DNA from: Schistosoma mansoni
Taxonomy: Eukaryota > Platyhelminthes > Trematoda > Strigeidida > Schistosomatidae
Length of the DNA stretch: 64,000 bases
Assembly (NCBI RefSeq): GCF_000237925.1
Contig: NW_017386017.1
Span: 1,612,001 to 1,676,000, forward strand
Direction of reading: 5' to 3'
Shown here piece after piece: positions 21,501 through 31,990 of the stretch; position 1 is the stretch's first letter; every line of letters begins with the position of its first letter. A program made the position numbers and the translations under genes. Under the pieces are notes generated by a model. The model was not told the origin of the DNA, did no database searches, and saw nothing but the letters and a program-made list of their open reading frames with translations.

Positions 21501-21707
21501 AAGTAGATGTCAAGGACAAAGATGGAGAGTTCTGAAGGAGTGAAGAGCTGCATACAGCAGTATTGGAACTCGATGCGACAGCCGGAGAAAATAGTGATGT
21601 TGTGGACGTGCTAACTCCAAATGTTGGTTTTGTCCCAGCAGATGTTCCGAAAGGAGACGACCCAAATGCAAAAGCACTAGTGGTTGCAGGCTTCCCAAAT
21701 GAAAATC
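17883..21707 (-). CDS. NUP62: nucleoporin Nup62-like protein (partial, two exons found)
   Basis: Central-channel FG nucleoporin of the nuclear pore. Exons in coding order are 21707-20629 and 18276-17883, joined in phase 0. The first exon opens GFSFGKPATTS and carries scattered FG motifs (SGFGT, NAFGL, FTFGL, ISFGT, IGFGV, YNFGN) in a Ser/Thr-rich spacer. It then enters the conserved Nsp1/Nup62 coiled coil (LTYNQLEELVNKWTLELEEQ). The second continues ELDFIEGQQRELESLLEPLE and ends near ILNCHMHSLNWIHHNT, matching human Nup62 ILNAHMDSLQWIDQN. A start exon (joined in phase 1) and a final exon (after a phase 1 donor) are missing from my model. Confidence 0.85.
18359..18494 (+). mobile_element. SINE-530, 5'-truncated fragment
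   Basis: The last ~135 bp of the SINE-530 element (ggtgtggttccctaagaaaa... to gtgtttaaataa), diverged from the copies at 14185 and 15571. It ends in an expanded AAT microsatellite. Confidence 0.75.
18494..18550. repeat. AAT/ATT microsatellite that inverts midway
   Basis: (AAT)n passes directly into (ATT)n and then (AT)n, so the run is self-complementary. It begins at the SINE-530 tail. Confidence 0.85.
18551..20628. other. Nup62-like intron
   Basis: Intron between the two Nup62 exons. Apart from the hammerhead-like motif at 19964-20000 I see no exon or named repeat. Confidence 0.5.
19964..20000 (+). ncRNA. hammerhead-like / Penelope 3'-end motif
   Basis: CTGAAGA (19964-19970), then a small hairpin CTCA-CAC-TGAG, then CACGAAACGTC. 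The spacing CUGANGA, helix II, CGAAAC, GTC is that of a hammerhead core with almost no stem III. Similar CTGAAGAAG...CGAAACGTCG motifs are known near Penelope-like element ends in animals. Stem I is not clear, so activity is doubtful. Confidence 0.35.
20629..21707 (-). CDS. NUP62: Nup62-like exon: FG repeats and start of coiled coil
   Basis: 1,079 bp between a CATGTTGCAG acceptor and a GTGAGTG donor. About 290 residues of FG-containing low-complexity sequence are followed by about 65 residues of coiled coil ending QSRLEQ. It begins with the last two bases of a codon, so an upstream exon must exist. Confidence 0.85.
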
Positions 21708-21979
21708 CTGCAACATGACAAAGTAATGACCACTTAATATTTAGAGAGATAAAGTGTACACGGACTACATAGAACGGGACCAGTGTTTGTGTTGAAAAGG
21801 TTTAATTTTCCTATCTCACTACTGATAATAATACCATATTGCACCTCTTCCTTTGGATTTTCTTCCGCTGTAATGTGAACCGTGGCAATTGAGACTGAAT
21901 TATGAGTATATACACGACTTTTAGTTAATTTGTGTGGAGGTATATATGACTTTCACGCTTTTTTGACCAGGATAGAGTG

Positions 21980-22180
21980 AGGCCTGAGTCTGCAGTCGAG
22001 ACTATAATTTATAGACGAACCAATCACGTATACGATAACAGGTCTCGAATTTTAGCGCGAAATTCACCCACCCATTTAGCTAGAGTTTTTTCATCATAAC
22101 TGATATCATCTTAACCTTACCCATCAACTGAAAACCGTAATTCTAATTTCTCACACTGGTTTATAACCCTTATTTAGTCC
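21980..22180. repeat. dispersed repeat family Y, copy 2
   Basis: Diverged match to 6145-6310 in the same orientation. The shared order is gagactataatttata, then cgaac.aatca, then gataacaggtct, then gcgcgaaa. Unclassified. Confidence 0.45.
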
Positions 22181-22811
22181 TGGTTATTAGGTGGGCACTC
22201 TCAAGGTCACTCTAGCTTCGCCCAAAGATTTCCGTATATAATAATCCCCCCGAGATGTGCCTTTTGATAAAACATTTTTAACCTTCAATCCAGCTTTTGC
22301 ATCTGGGACTGACGTGGTCAGATGGATTTGAAGACGGCCAAATTATTACATTTACGGACTGAAAGACGGTGAGAAATGAAAACAACTCCATATGAAAGTG
22401 TCGACTGTGTGCAAATTCGAGTAAAGTGGACGATTCTGCGTGAATCTAGGTGAGATGTAAACAATTCAGAGACATTTTAAATAAAGGCAAAAGGGGGAAA
22501 TCCCATATGACTTCAATATAACGGGTGAAGAAAAGGTTTTTTGGCTTGTTTCCCCATTATTTCCCCTTATCTTTTAACTGAATGTTGTTTTTAACCCCCT
22601 CCATAATTCGCCTGTATTTCCCCTTTATGGGCTGCTTGAGATTATGAAAGGTATGACGGCAATTAGTGCAGTAGCAAAACTTTGGCCCCAAGAAAATGAA
22701 ATACTGAACGAATTGTTATCTTCGCGCGAGCATAAAAATTTTACAGTTTTTATGTTCGTGGCAATCAACACCAAATATATTAAGAAATGTTCGAAGCGAA
22801 GGATAACAAAC

Positions 22812-22955
22812 CTGACATATTTGAAAGTTTAAGACCGCTTGAACTCCCAAGGCCATCTGGCATCCAATATCCAATATTGTGTCATGATCTAATGTAAACC
22901 GATTCTTTCTTTGTACTGGTAGTATACTCAACGCTGTCACGTCAACCAAATTCAT
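22812..22955 (-). CDS. possible coding exon of unknown gene
   Basis: A 48-codon open segment on the minus strand from ATG (22955) to a GTTTGT donor-like site. It reads MNLVDVTALSILPVQRKN, and later DHDTILDIGCQMALGVQAV. Composition looks coding, but no partner exon or family was identified. An upstream in-frame stop limits it. It is not in phase to be the missing Nup62 5' exon. Confidence 0.2.
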
Positions 22956-25900
22956 CGTAGACCGGAGTAACAGTCATGTATATGTTCACCAGGCCAATGA
23001 ATTTCTTATATTATTATATGATTTTTATCAAAAAAAATTAGATTATGCTGTGAATTTGTGCTGTGACTGTAATTTTCGCCCACCATATCGGACTGCGTTA
23101 CACCTGACACATGTCTCACATTCCGGAATAATATCCCAAGTTACGGAAAGCTGAATAATAGTTGTCGTTATTTTGACGTAGACCGTCAGTCAGTAATGAA
23201 GAAAGGTTTGTTTCTAAGTTCTGTCCTGCTAGCTGTACTTCAAACTATGTTTTGATGCTTAAATGACTGTACTCTTTCGTTCTGAGACAATTCCTATTGT
23301 CTTTTTTCAGGTACGTCTTATTGGCCTATAGTTTGTTTTTTGGATTTACAGGATGAATTATCTATAGTTAGCAACTTTAAGTAACGTATCAGTTCAAATG
23401 AAACAATAATCACGGCACCTCCTTAGTTAAGTATACTTGGTTATCTCATAATTCAGTTTAGTCAAGTTATTAATAGTATTTGAAGGAAGTGATGAAGCGC
23501 ATCAGTCTGTTTACTGGAATTGCTTAATTTTTCACTACCGTTAATGTTCTTAAGCGACGAAATTAGAAAACTATTAGTAGATTCTGTGGTGTAACTAGCT
23601 TCCGGAATCTGAGGTTTAAAAACTGCAACTTGTGAAGTAAATGAGGAATCAAGAGGATGTGATAATGATGTATCATCTTTACTATACTTTACTATACTAG
23701 CCAGCATATCACTAAATCATTTCATAATAAACTACACATAGAACGGTAGTGATGTTGACCTAAATTAATAACTTACCCCTTTCTGAAAAGGACAGAGAAG
23801 CTATAGTAACTCCCACATCGGCCTGCTTTAAATGAGAATATTATTCCAAATCAATCCGCCTACAAATACTAAAGTACCTTGGATGCTGTTGTCTTCTTGC
23901 GTCATAATATGGTGTTCAGTTTGGAAAAAGGAGATAATTATGTTCGATGTGTGTTTGTAGACTATACGTCTGATTTGGCCATATTTCAGGACCACTGCTA
24001 TTAAACATTTCTCCCAGAGTTAACGCTGGTAGCTGGATAACCTACTGGCTATGCTGTTAGTTTCCTAGAAGAGAGAAGTAGACAATTCCTTAAAGAGGGG
24101 CATTTTACATCTTAAATGTAACAAGCCGTGGATAGACATTTTAAATCATTTTAACTATTTGTATTGTAATTTTGTCAAACACCAGCTCTTCTTGTATACC
24201 TTTCCGTAAAGCGAAACGCAAACACATTTCAATGCATAAATGCAAGCAAAAGAATAGAAGCTGTACTATGCGGTACCTGGTATATACTATGTTTTGGACA
24301 GGTTGCAACAGCTGACCTAATCTTTAACTTATATTCATGAAGATGTTGATAAACGACAGTTGTATATATACTTCTTTGCTTAGAAACACTCAACTTAGTT
24401 TTCTTACTTAATTATTTCACTTACATATGTAAACGCACTTTAGTTTGATAACCATATTCCCTACTTATGAGTTAGTTGTTTTACCCTTTGGTTTAAGGAA
24501 ATATAGCAAGAACTACATGTTTTTAATATCAATGTGAAAGTTGTGAATGGATACTGGATGTAAATGATTATTGGATATACCTTTATTAATAAAGTCATTC
24601 TTAAATAATTTTACAAATTTGATTCTATTTTAATTTGTCAAGTTAGCTGCCATAAGAAATCCATGAAGTGCATGCTTATTATCACCTAACTCATATGTAA
24701 TAAGTATTCCCGGGCGCACTAACCGTTGAAACTCCAATAGCGTCATCCAAGAATATAATTCGAATAGAGGAAGGCCGAAAGCTCCAGGCTGATACATATT
24801 AGTGTAACCTTAAACCGTTTTATTGCTTCACTATATGAAGTCTTCCGAAATATAGAACAGTGTTGAAAGTAGGCAAATATCGACAAATGGCGGCTGAAAA
24901 CAGAAACGTTGGTTGGAAACTTTTTATAACATTGACAGTTGTACACCATCTTTGATTAAGCTATTGTGAATTGGATGACGTCAGATAGCAAGAGAAACGT
25001 GGCCTGGCAATCTGTAAAAGGAATGATTATAACAACAGTTATTTACTCCTTGGCTCTGAGACCATGGTCCTCTGGCTTCCTTTTAGAGACAAAACAAGGG
25101 ACTGAAAACGTTTCTCTAGCTCTCCATCGTTCAGCCTGCTTTCAAGCACCACTAAATACGTCCAATTTATCTAATAATGCTGTATAGTATATTCCAAATA
25201 ACTGACTTTCTGCAAGAGATCGATAATGTTCAGAACTCCTTCCCAGTTTGTCAGGTACCTGGATTTCATAAACTTTTCGAATGTGTCACTAATATTAAGA
25301 GCTGGACAATTAGAATTAGTTCGAATAGTTGACAGAGGAGAGTTATCATTAATAACAAAAAGAATAAGAAGTCGGAAATCGTTTTCTCTCATTTCTCAAT
25401 AAGAAACACTCCGGAAAAAGCATGTTGACGATTAAAAAACCCCAGATGGCAAATACATTGATCTTGGTTAAAGTAACACTTTAGGGTCTGATATCTACAA
25501 AAAAGCCCTCAAAACAAAACGGGTTAACATTTTATCACGTAAAACATGTAAAGATGCTATAAAGAATACACTGACCTTAGTGGTATTAGCAAAATCCGAG
25601 AAAACAAAAAGTTATTCAAAAAATGAGCGCCAACATTTAGAGCATCACATATATCACAGAATTTCGGCACACTAAACGACCGAATAATGCGGTGACGCTA
25701 AAATGCCAGTGGAAACACGTTAAACGGAGCAGGACAACCACCATTGCCTACAAAGATAGTGGAAATGATAATGCCCTCTTCATTCTGATTGGTCACCAAG
25801 TGGATTGTCGAAATTACGAATCAGAGTTGACTTTATCTCCAGCGTCTCTTTACACTAACCTCTTGTTACCTTGGTACGGTTTCAGGTATTTGGTTATGTC

Positions 25901-26108
25901 CACTAGGATGTAGTCCAACCACTCGATTTAACTAATTGTGTTCAGCTTGGTAGCCATTTTTGGATTTGTATATTTTGTACTTGAGTGGGTTTTTCCCAAA
26001 ACAGTAGGGTTTCCCGATAGCTGTAGCTATCACATTATCAGGTTGGAGGTTGGTTGCAATGTGAAAATAATAAAGAGACGATTACAGTTCTAAGAGGAAA
26101 TGATTGTT
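22956..26108. other. upstream of Nup62-like gene, no gene assembled
   Basis: The Nup62 promoter and 5' exon may lie here. Minus-strand open pieces at 25171-25392 and 23462-23707 have no recognised domain. No repeat in this stretch matched the others in the window. Confidence 0.25.
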
Positions 26109-26403
26109 TCAGGAACAAAGAATTAATTTACGTGATTGATAGTGTGTAAGGAGACGGAATTGAGAAAATAAAAGGAGAACACAGATGATAAAAGAAAGTA
26201 TGGAAAGTAGTATTATCTCATCTTTTTGAATGTCAGAATCTGTAGGTGGATCGGTATATTCCTTCAACCAAGCACTTCGTTCCTTCCACACTGAAGCAAT
26301 ACCAGCATAATTCTGTTCCTCGGTTAATGCATTAATGTGTGGTGTTACAGTTTTGAACTGACTGTTAATGTATATTGTCACTTCACCTCCTGTTTTACGT
26401 AAC
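26109..26403 (-). CDS. unidentified terminal exon with predicted C-terminal membrane helix
   Basis: After a TTTTATAG acceptor the frame reads RLRKTGGEVTIYINSQF, then HINALTEEQNYAGIASVWKE and a Pro/Asp-rich stretch. It then runs into a strongly hydrophobic segment (IILLSILSFIICVLLLFSQF) and a stop at 26109. The first ~60 residues look like a real globular segment. The hydrophobic tail may be genuine (tail-anchored) or intron read-through, although no GT donor follows the QKDE position. I do not recognise the family and found no partner exons. Confidence 0.4.
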
Positions 26404-26589
26404 CTATAAAATCGGAAAAGTGGCATGTCTTGAAAGCTTGTAGCAATTTAGATTGATCAGTTAAGGGTTGGGTGAAAACAACTGAGTAATGTCATTGCAG
26501 TATAGTTCAAGTATTTTCTTACTCCCTTACTTTATGCAGGCATCATATTTCCAATTATTCTATGTTGAATGTTGAAATACTTGTGTTTG

Positions 26590-28170
26590 AAAAGAAAACA
26601 TCAAGGACCAGCGATTCTGTTCCGCCAATCGAAAAGACCTTTTCGGCCACTAGTTTCACGTATTCTATAGATATAACGAGGGATATCTACCAGCTTGAGA
26701 AGCTTAACCCTTCATCCATCATGTCGGGTTAAAGCCCTGCTTCAGTCGCGACTATGATGCTAAAGTCCAACTGAAAGTACATGTTTCTGATTTCTTCAAG
26801 TTCACTCCTTAATCCTCTTATGTTGCTGAACAGGCACTTGATGATTTGTCTCATCTCCTGGTGCCCACCAACAGCAGTATCAGTTTTCTAGTTTTTAAGC
26901 AGATTAGTGTTCAAAGTGTTCTGGTCAATTCTGAGCGAACTGACCGCTGCAGGTTTTTGCCTGTATAGCGTGCCTCATTAGCACGATCATGATCTCTGTG
27001 TACTACACAGGGGGTTGTTGATCAAAGTCAGCTGACATCACCGTATATTTGATTGCCTTACCGATCTCGGTCGACTTTACCAACGTCTGTTACGACAGGT
27101 TAGGTCGCTTTTCGAGTTTTACCAAGTCTGAAGGGTCCAGCTATGCCCTTTGGGATTCTGTAGCTCACAGAGATCAGACAGAGACTTAATGGTTGTGAAG
27201 TGTAACAGACGAGGTAACCTTGGTACGCTAATTACTATAGTGGTCCGAAAGCCTATGGTGCATGATTGCCAACGCTACTGTTTTATATCGTGTTCTTGAG
27301 CTCCATCTCGACTACTACTCACTAGTTCAGACACTCTGTAAACCACCATGTCAGTTAGTTCTCTGGTGTTCGCTGATCTTCTGGAAGTATCACGTAAACT
27401 TCCTCTGCGACGTATTCTGAATTCGAAATCACAGTAGTGTACGTGTTTACTCTTCGCTACGTCTTGACTCTTCTACAGGCAACATAACTAGGCTGAAGCG
27501 ATACCGGTTCCCAGCATTTTACGATACTTGTCCCGTTGCTTTTGTCAAAGGTTGCTCTGCTTTACAATAAGCTACTTTTCAACACTGTAACATTAAACGA
27601 AATCAGGGTTTTTGTCTATCATCTTCGTTCCCGATTTTTAGTATTTTGGTACATATTCCTTAGCCATTTCCCCTCCCAACGCTGACTCACTGCTCCTGAA
27701 TGTTAACAGGTGCTGAAGTATTATCAACAGCCGATGATTGCGTTGGTATATGACCTCGAGTCTTGACTCCGAAATCACGTGTTTAGCTAAGACTATGTTC
27801 GAAGAATTTAGTGTACTGGTAGGGATAACTGAGGTCATTTTCGATGGCGTCATGTTTCTGCTTTTTAAGTTCTGTCTGTGGTTTTTCTATACATTGTCGG
27901 CAAATGTACCCTAAACACGTAGAGAGGCGATTTTACATAACCCCGAAGTACGGTCTAGGTACTGCTGCATCACAGTGACAGTGGACCCGGCCACTACAGA
28001 AATCACATGCAGATGCCGAGTCACCGATTTTAACGAGTGACGAGTACGAAATACAATCACTGTTTTTTGTTCCGTTCCTCCCCACTATATGCCCTCAGCA
28101 GGGTAGGTCAGGACACTCTTTTTCTCCTATTTCTTCGTTGCTTTCTAGTCTTACTTGAAGTAAGAACCTG
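26590..28170 (-). mobile_element. CR1-like LINE, decayed 5' portion (ORF1 zinc finger to start of EN)
   Basis: On the minus strand, around 28020-27880, a cysteine/histidine cluster with PHD-like spacing reads SACDFCSGRVHCHCD, then GYICRQCIEKPQ. About 1.1 kb downstream (26860-26650) the start of an endonuclease domain reads KCLFSNIRGLRSELEEIRN, then FSIIVATEAG with a broken PDMMDEGLS. ORF1 Zn-finger followed by an ORF2 APE-type endonuclease is the CR1/SR1-like order. Stops are frequent. The reverse-transcriptase half is absent, which is unusual for LINE debris. Confidence 0.6.
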
Positions 28171-29777
28171 TGTAGAAGTGTGCTACTGATTACTTAGTGC
28201 CAGAGTCAGTATCGGTGTTTGGGTTAAGTGATCCACATCGTACAAATTACTTGAAAACTATTTTATGGTGCCGTTTTTATTATGTCTTTATGACTTGTTA
28301 ATATATGTCGTGACACAACCCCAGTTAGGACACTGACTTATTGACCAGACCAGTTACGTATAAACCAGTACGAGTAGCCTAGAATCAACTCTGAGTTCAC
28401 CGAGAAAGTAGCTTCTATCCAAATCCAGCCGGTATAGTCCAGAACACCACTACCAGCCTCCGCCATGCGGATCATGCATTTCAGACATAGTTTTATATGC
28501 AAACAAACCAGACCACATCATAATATAAAATGGGAAACAACAATTATACGAAATCATGCCGAAATGTGGCTGTGAGTGTGAGATACTGTAACTAATAAAT
28601 TCAGAATAACTTAAGAATCGTAAATCGTGCAATAGTAGTCAATAGGTGAAATAAAAGCCTATAATGAAAGGAATATGAATACATGTATGTATAATATAGT
28701 CACTTAACAGTTAAATAATAAGAAAATACACAATAACAGTACATGAACAAATCATATTGGTAATTATTCACATATTCTTCGTCTGGGTATAACAGTTGTG
28801 AGCTTTCTTGTGGTCCTTTCACCTGATACGAGGGTTCTCGAATTATTAACGAACTCTAAATTAGGAGTACTTCCTTCGCTAGTCGTCCTTGTCGTTATAA
28901 TATAAGTACTGGTGGCAATGCTATTCTGTGAATACTGATCAATAAATTAAAGTGTGAAGTGTGAGACAGTTCAAAGAGGTAGTAGGCTCTTCAAAAGTTT
29001 CGAAGGAGGAAAAATAATAGATATGTGTGAGTATATACTGCAAAAATATAGAACCTGAGAGACATGTAAAAGACTCTAGCGTAACCATTGGCCACCATAG
29101 TGAGTAAATTCACATGCATCCAGTTACTTATCTGTGTTTGCAGAAAAATAAATGCCTAGTTTCGACAGGAATCCTAGTTTTTCCTTCTCAAAGGAAAACT
29201 TTAATATAAGTCTCCAATTTATAGGTGAACGAACATCAGACGTAATCAGAAATCGTCTAACAACAACAACTAAAAGAACGTTTAATACGGCTAAACTGTG
29301 AATAACCTTCACTAATAAAAACTTGTTTTCTGTAAAATTAAAACACGAAGTTTAGCGAAGGGATCTCTTTTCAATGAATTTATTATCAAGCTGTACAATC
29401 GTATATATATGTATGAAAATGTTTTGTTAAAGTACTAATTCCGTGAAGAAATGTGAACACTAATAACCAAGATTATAATACTAGATTATGTAATACGAGT
29501 AGTTACAATAGATTTAAAGAATATAATAAGATGAATAAAACAAATAAAATGTTTTGGTTGCAATAATTAAAGGTCATTAAAGGTCATAGAGGTTTAAAAA
29601 TAGATAAGGTGATATGATGAATATTCATGAATAAAATAATGAGGATATAAGATATAAGTAAAGGGGAATGAAGTAATAATAATAATAATAATGATAATAA
29701 TAGAATGATAATAATAATATCAAGGCCATGGTAACGATAATGATAAGACGTACTTCTTTTCCGTATCCATAAAAGAT
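28171..29777. other. intergenic, AT-rich, one TAA microsatellite
   Basis: No recognisable gene. An AAT/ATAAT microsatellite lies at about 29673-29720, immediately before the Penelope fragment. Confidence 0.4.
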
Positions 29778-30104
29778 AAGCTTCCACTTCTAGTAGCCTC
29801 CGCCGGCATCTACCAGTTCACCTGCTCTTGTGGAGCAAGGTACATTGGCAGAAGCCAGCGCTCGCCTTCAACTCGGATACGGAAACATATCCCAGTTCGG
29901 TTCTATAAGGGTGAAAGAAAAGCTGTTAGGGGTTCTATACTTGAACACCTAATCGACTGTAATCCACAGTTTGATTTTAAGGTTGTTTATATGATTCGTT
30001 CAAAGCTACCTAGATTTCTTCGTATCCAACTCTTAAAAATGGCATTGGATCTTACCATCCATGAGCTTAAACTAGAACTATGCGTACAAATGAAGCACAT
30101 TTAG
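29778..30104 (+). pseudogene. Penelope-like element GIY-YIG endonuclease fragment
   Basis: About 108 codons open to TAG. GIYQFTCSCGARYIGRSQR has the GIY...YIG signature with the CxC typical of Penelope endonucleases, followed by the Arg-containing STRIRKHI helix. In Penelope-like retroelements this domain sits C-terminal to the reverse transcriptase and nicks target DNA. Here only the EN end is found, with no reverse transcriptase upstream, so it is a 5'-truncated remnant. The frame itself is unbroken. Confidence 0.78.
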
Positions 30105-30516
30105 ACCGTATTTTGCTGCAGTAAATTCACGAAATCAGTGCGTAAAGCATTATTTTCTCTTTCTCTGTTTTGTAGTGTACACGTTGGCTCTATTGTTGCT
30201 TCGTAACTTGAGCTTGCATACCGACTACTCTGCTGAACCTCACTGTTCTTGCTTAAAATTTGGTGGGTTCCTCGAAACAGCGTATTGAGAATAACTTAAT
30301 AGTTAAAGATACGCGAAGTTTGTGTGAATCGCTGTTTTACGCAAGGATTAAGACGAAATGTCAAGTAACCAGTAATTCTTAAATGTTTGTAGTACTTTCT
30401 TCAGTTATTAAAGCACATTTACAAAGAATAACCCTTTTTAATAATTAATAAGTGCTGTCTGTAGTGCTCCGTGTTCAAGTGACATTTCAGTCGACTTAAG
30501 GGAGGTTTTCGGGAGC

Positions 30517-31990
30517 TGGATTGAATTTGATGGTGTGTTGAAGAAATTCCAAAAGGTATGGAAGGATAATTTTATTCACTCTCAGACTACCCATACCAAT
30601 TACACTCACAACGAGAGTAAACTGCTGAAGGATATGAGATCTAAATACATGTTTGTGGTGTTTCATCGCACATTTGGTTATAAGCCTAAACCACAAGGTC
30701 TAAAAGTGAAACAAAAACGGTGAGAACACTAACTAGCATGTGACGTTTAAGGTCTAAGTATTTAAGCTGCCAATCAAGGTTTCGTGTAAAATTGGACAGT
30801 GAGAAATATGTTGTCAAATCATACAAGCTGTTCCACAATCATCCTTGTAGTAGTTCATGAATGGTTTATGATCCATAGACCAGAAGGTTGTCCTCAGGAG
30901 AAAAACGAAATTTGAAGCCAGTGATACTACAATCAACATCAACAGATGAATTAATAGAAAGTTATAAGGATCTGTAGATGGAGTCGAGTCGCGATTGACT
31001 ATGATCACCACTACAGGAAGATTACGTGCCAGGTATCGACTTGAGTCCCTCGGTAGGTCAAAAACCAGAAAGGCTGTTGATGGTTGCAATGAGATATATT
31101 TGTTGGCGATCTCGTGGTATCGAAAGAATACCGAGACGTGCCGAAGTTTACGGGCAGAACTGCCGAGCGTAAGCAAGTTCGTGCAAGGCCACAGGCAACG
31201 GAAGAAGAAGTGCTTTTGACACAGTTAATCAAATAAGTACAATAAAATAATCACTGGTACAATTGGTTATGATAATAATAATTGTTTCTATTATACCAAT
31301 CGCGCTCTCATCATAAAAGTTGGTCACTACAGATCGAACTGGTAAGCAGGTCACTGCTGCTGATGTGAAGACTGTGAAAGCTCAACTCTCCACAGGTAAA
31401 TGTACAGAAGTATATTTTTCAGGTTCTTATACGCGACTGCAAGTATTTGATGTATTGCGGCAAAACTGTGAACTGAGAAAGTATTCAGAATAGGAATATA
31501 TCACTAGAATCTGCTTTATTACTTATGAGCAGACAGAATTATATAACAAATATCCAGAAGTCGTTTGTATTGATTCTACTTACAACACCAATAATGAGAG
31601 GATTCGTTTTTTTAATTCTGCTTTGTAGATATTCGTTATTCCTGTTGGTATTAATGGATAGTTTTGGACAGGAGCGTCCTGTTCTGTTTTCATGGACACT
31701 AAAAGAATTTCGGACAGATGTAACCTCGATCATGGATAAATTCAGAGAAATAATCGGGAATATGTCAAACACGCAAACTTTTGTTATGGATTGCACACGA
31801 GCGGAAAGCGCGGCTGTCTGTATTGCACGCGGCAGTGCAAGTATAATTCTGTGCGTCTTTCACGTACGGTGCGCTTTCCATAAAAGGTTACGCCAATCCT
31901 GATCCAGCGGGGCCAGAAGATGAACATACAAAAGATTATTGAGGAATATGGTGAACAATTCGCGATGACGGCGGAAACGAAAATCGAAAC
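30517..31990 (+). pseudogene. MULE/ZSWIM-type transposase remnant
   Basis: Pieces in order on the plus strand. First is a FAR1-like N-terminal domain (30517-30723: VWKDNFIHSQTTHTNY...SKYMFVVFH...GYKPKPQG). Then TGKQVTAADVKTVKAQLSTG (about 31341-31400). Then a MULE-type catalytic region with PEVVCIDSTYNTNNE (about 31548), MDSFGQERPVL, FVMDCTRAESAAV and CVFHVRCAFHKR (to 31905). The CIDSTYNTN and FVMDCTRAE segments supply the expected catalytic Asp residues. At least two frame shifts and several stops break it. An unrelated segment appears to interrupt it around 30740-31300. It could be a Mutator-type DNA transposon or a ZSWIM gene derived from one. Confidence 0.6.

Noticed and set aside
23777-23822. 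Minus-strand mini-exon reading ADVGVTIASLSFSER, suggestive of a P5-type ATPase
   Set aside because: Only 15 residues match the idea, and the GDGTND motif that must precede it was not found anywhere on the minus strand up to 26 kb.
25171-25392. 73-codon minus-strand frame ending LLQKVSYLEYTIQHY
   Set aside because: No recognised domain and no convincing splice partners; could be chance in AT-rich DNA.
30995-31232. Overlapping frames on both strands between the transposase pieces
   Set aside because: No family recognised; probably part of an insertion splitting the transposase remnant.
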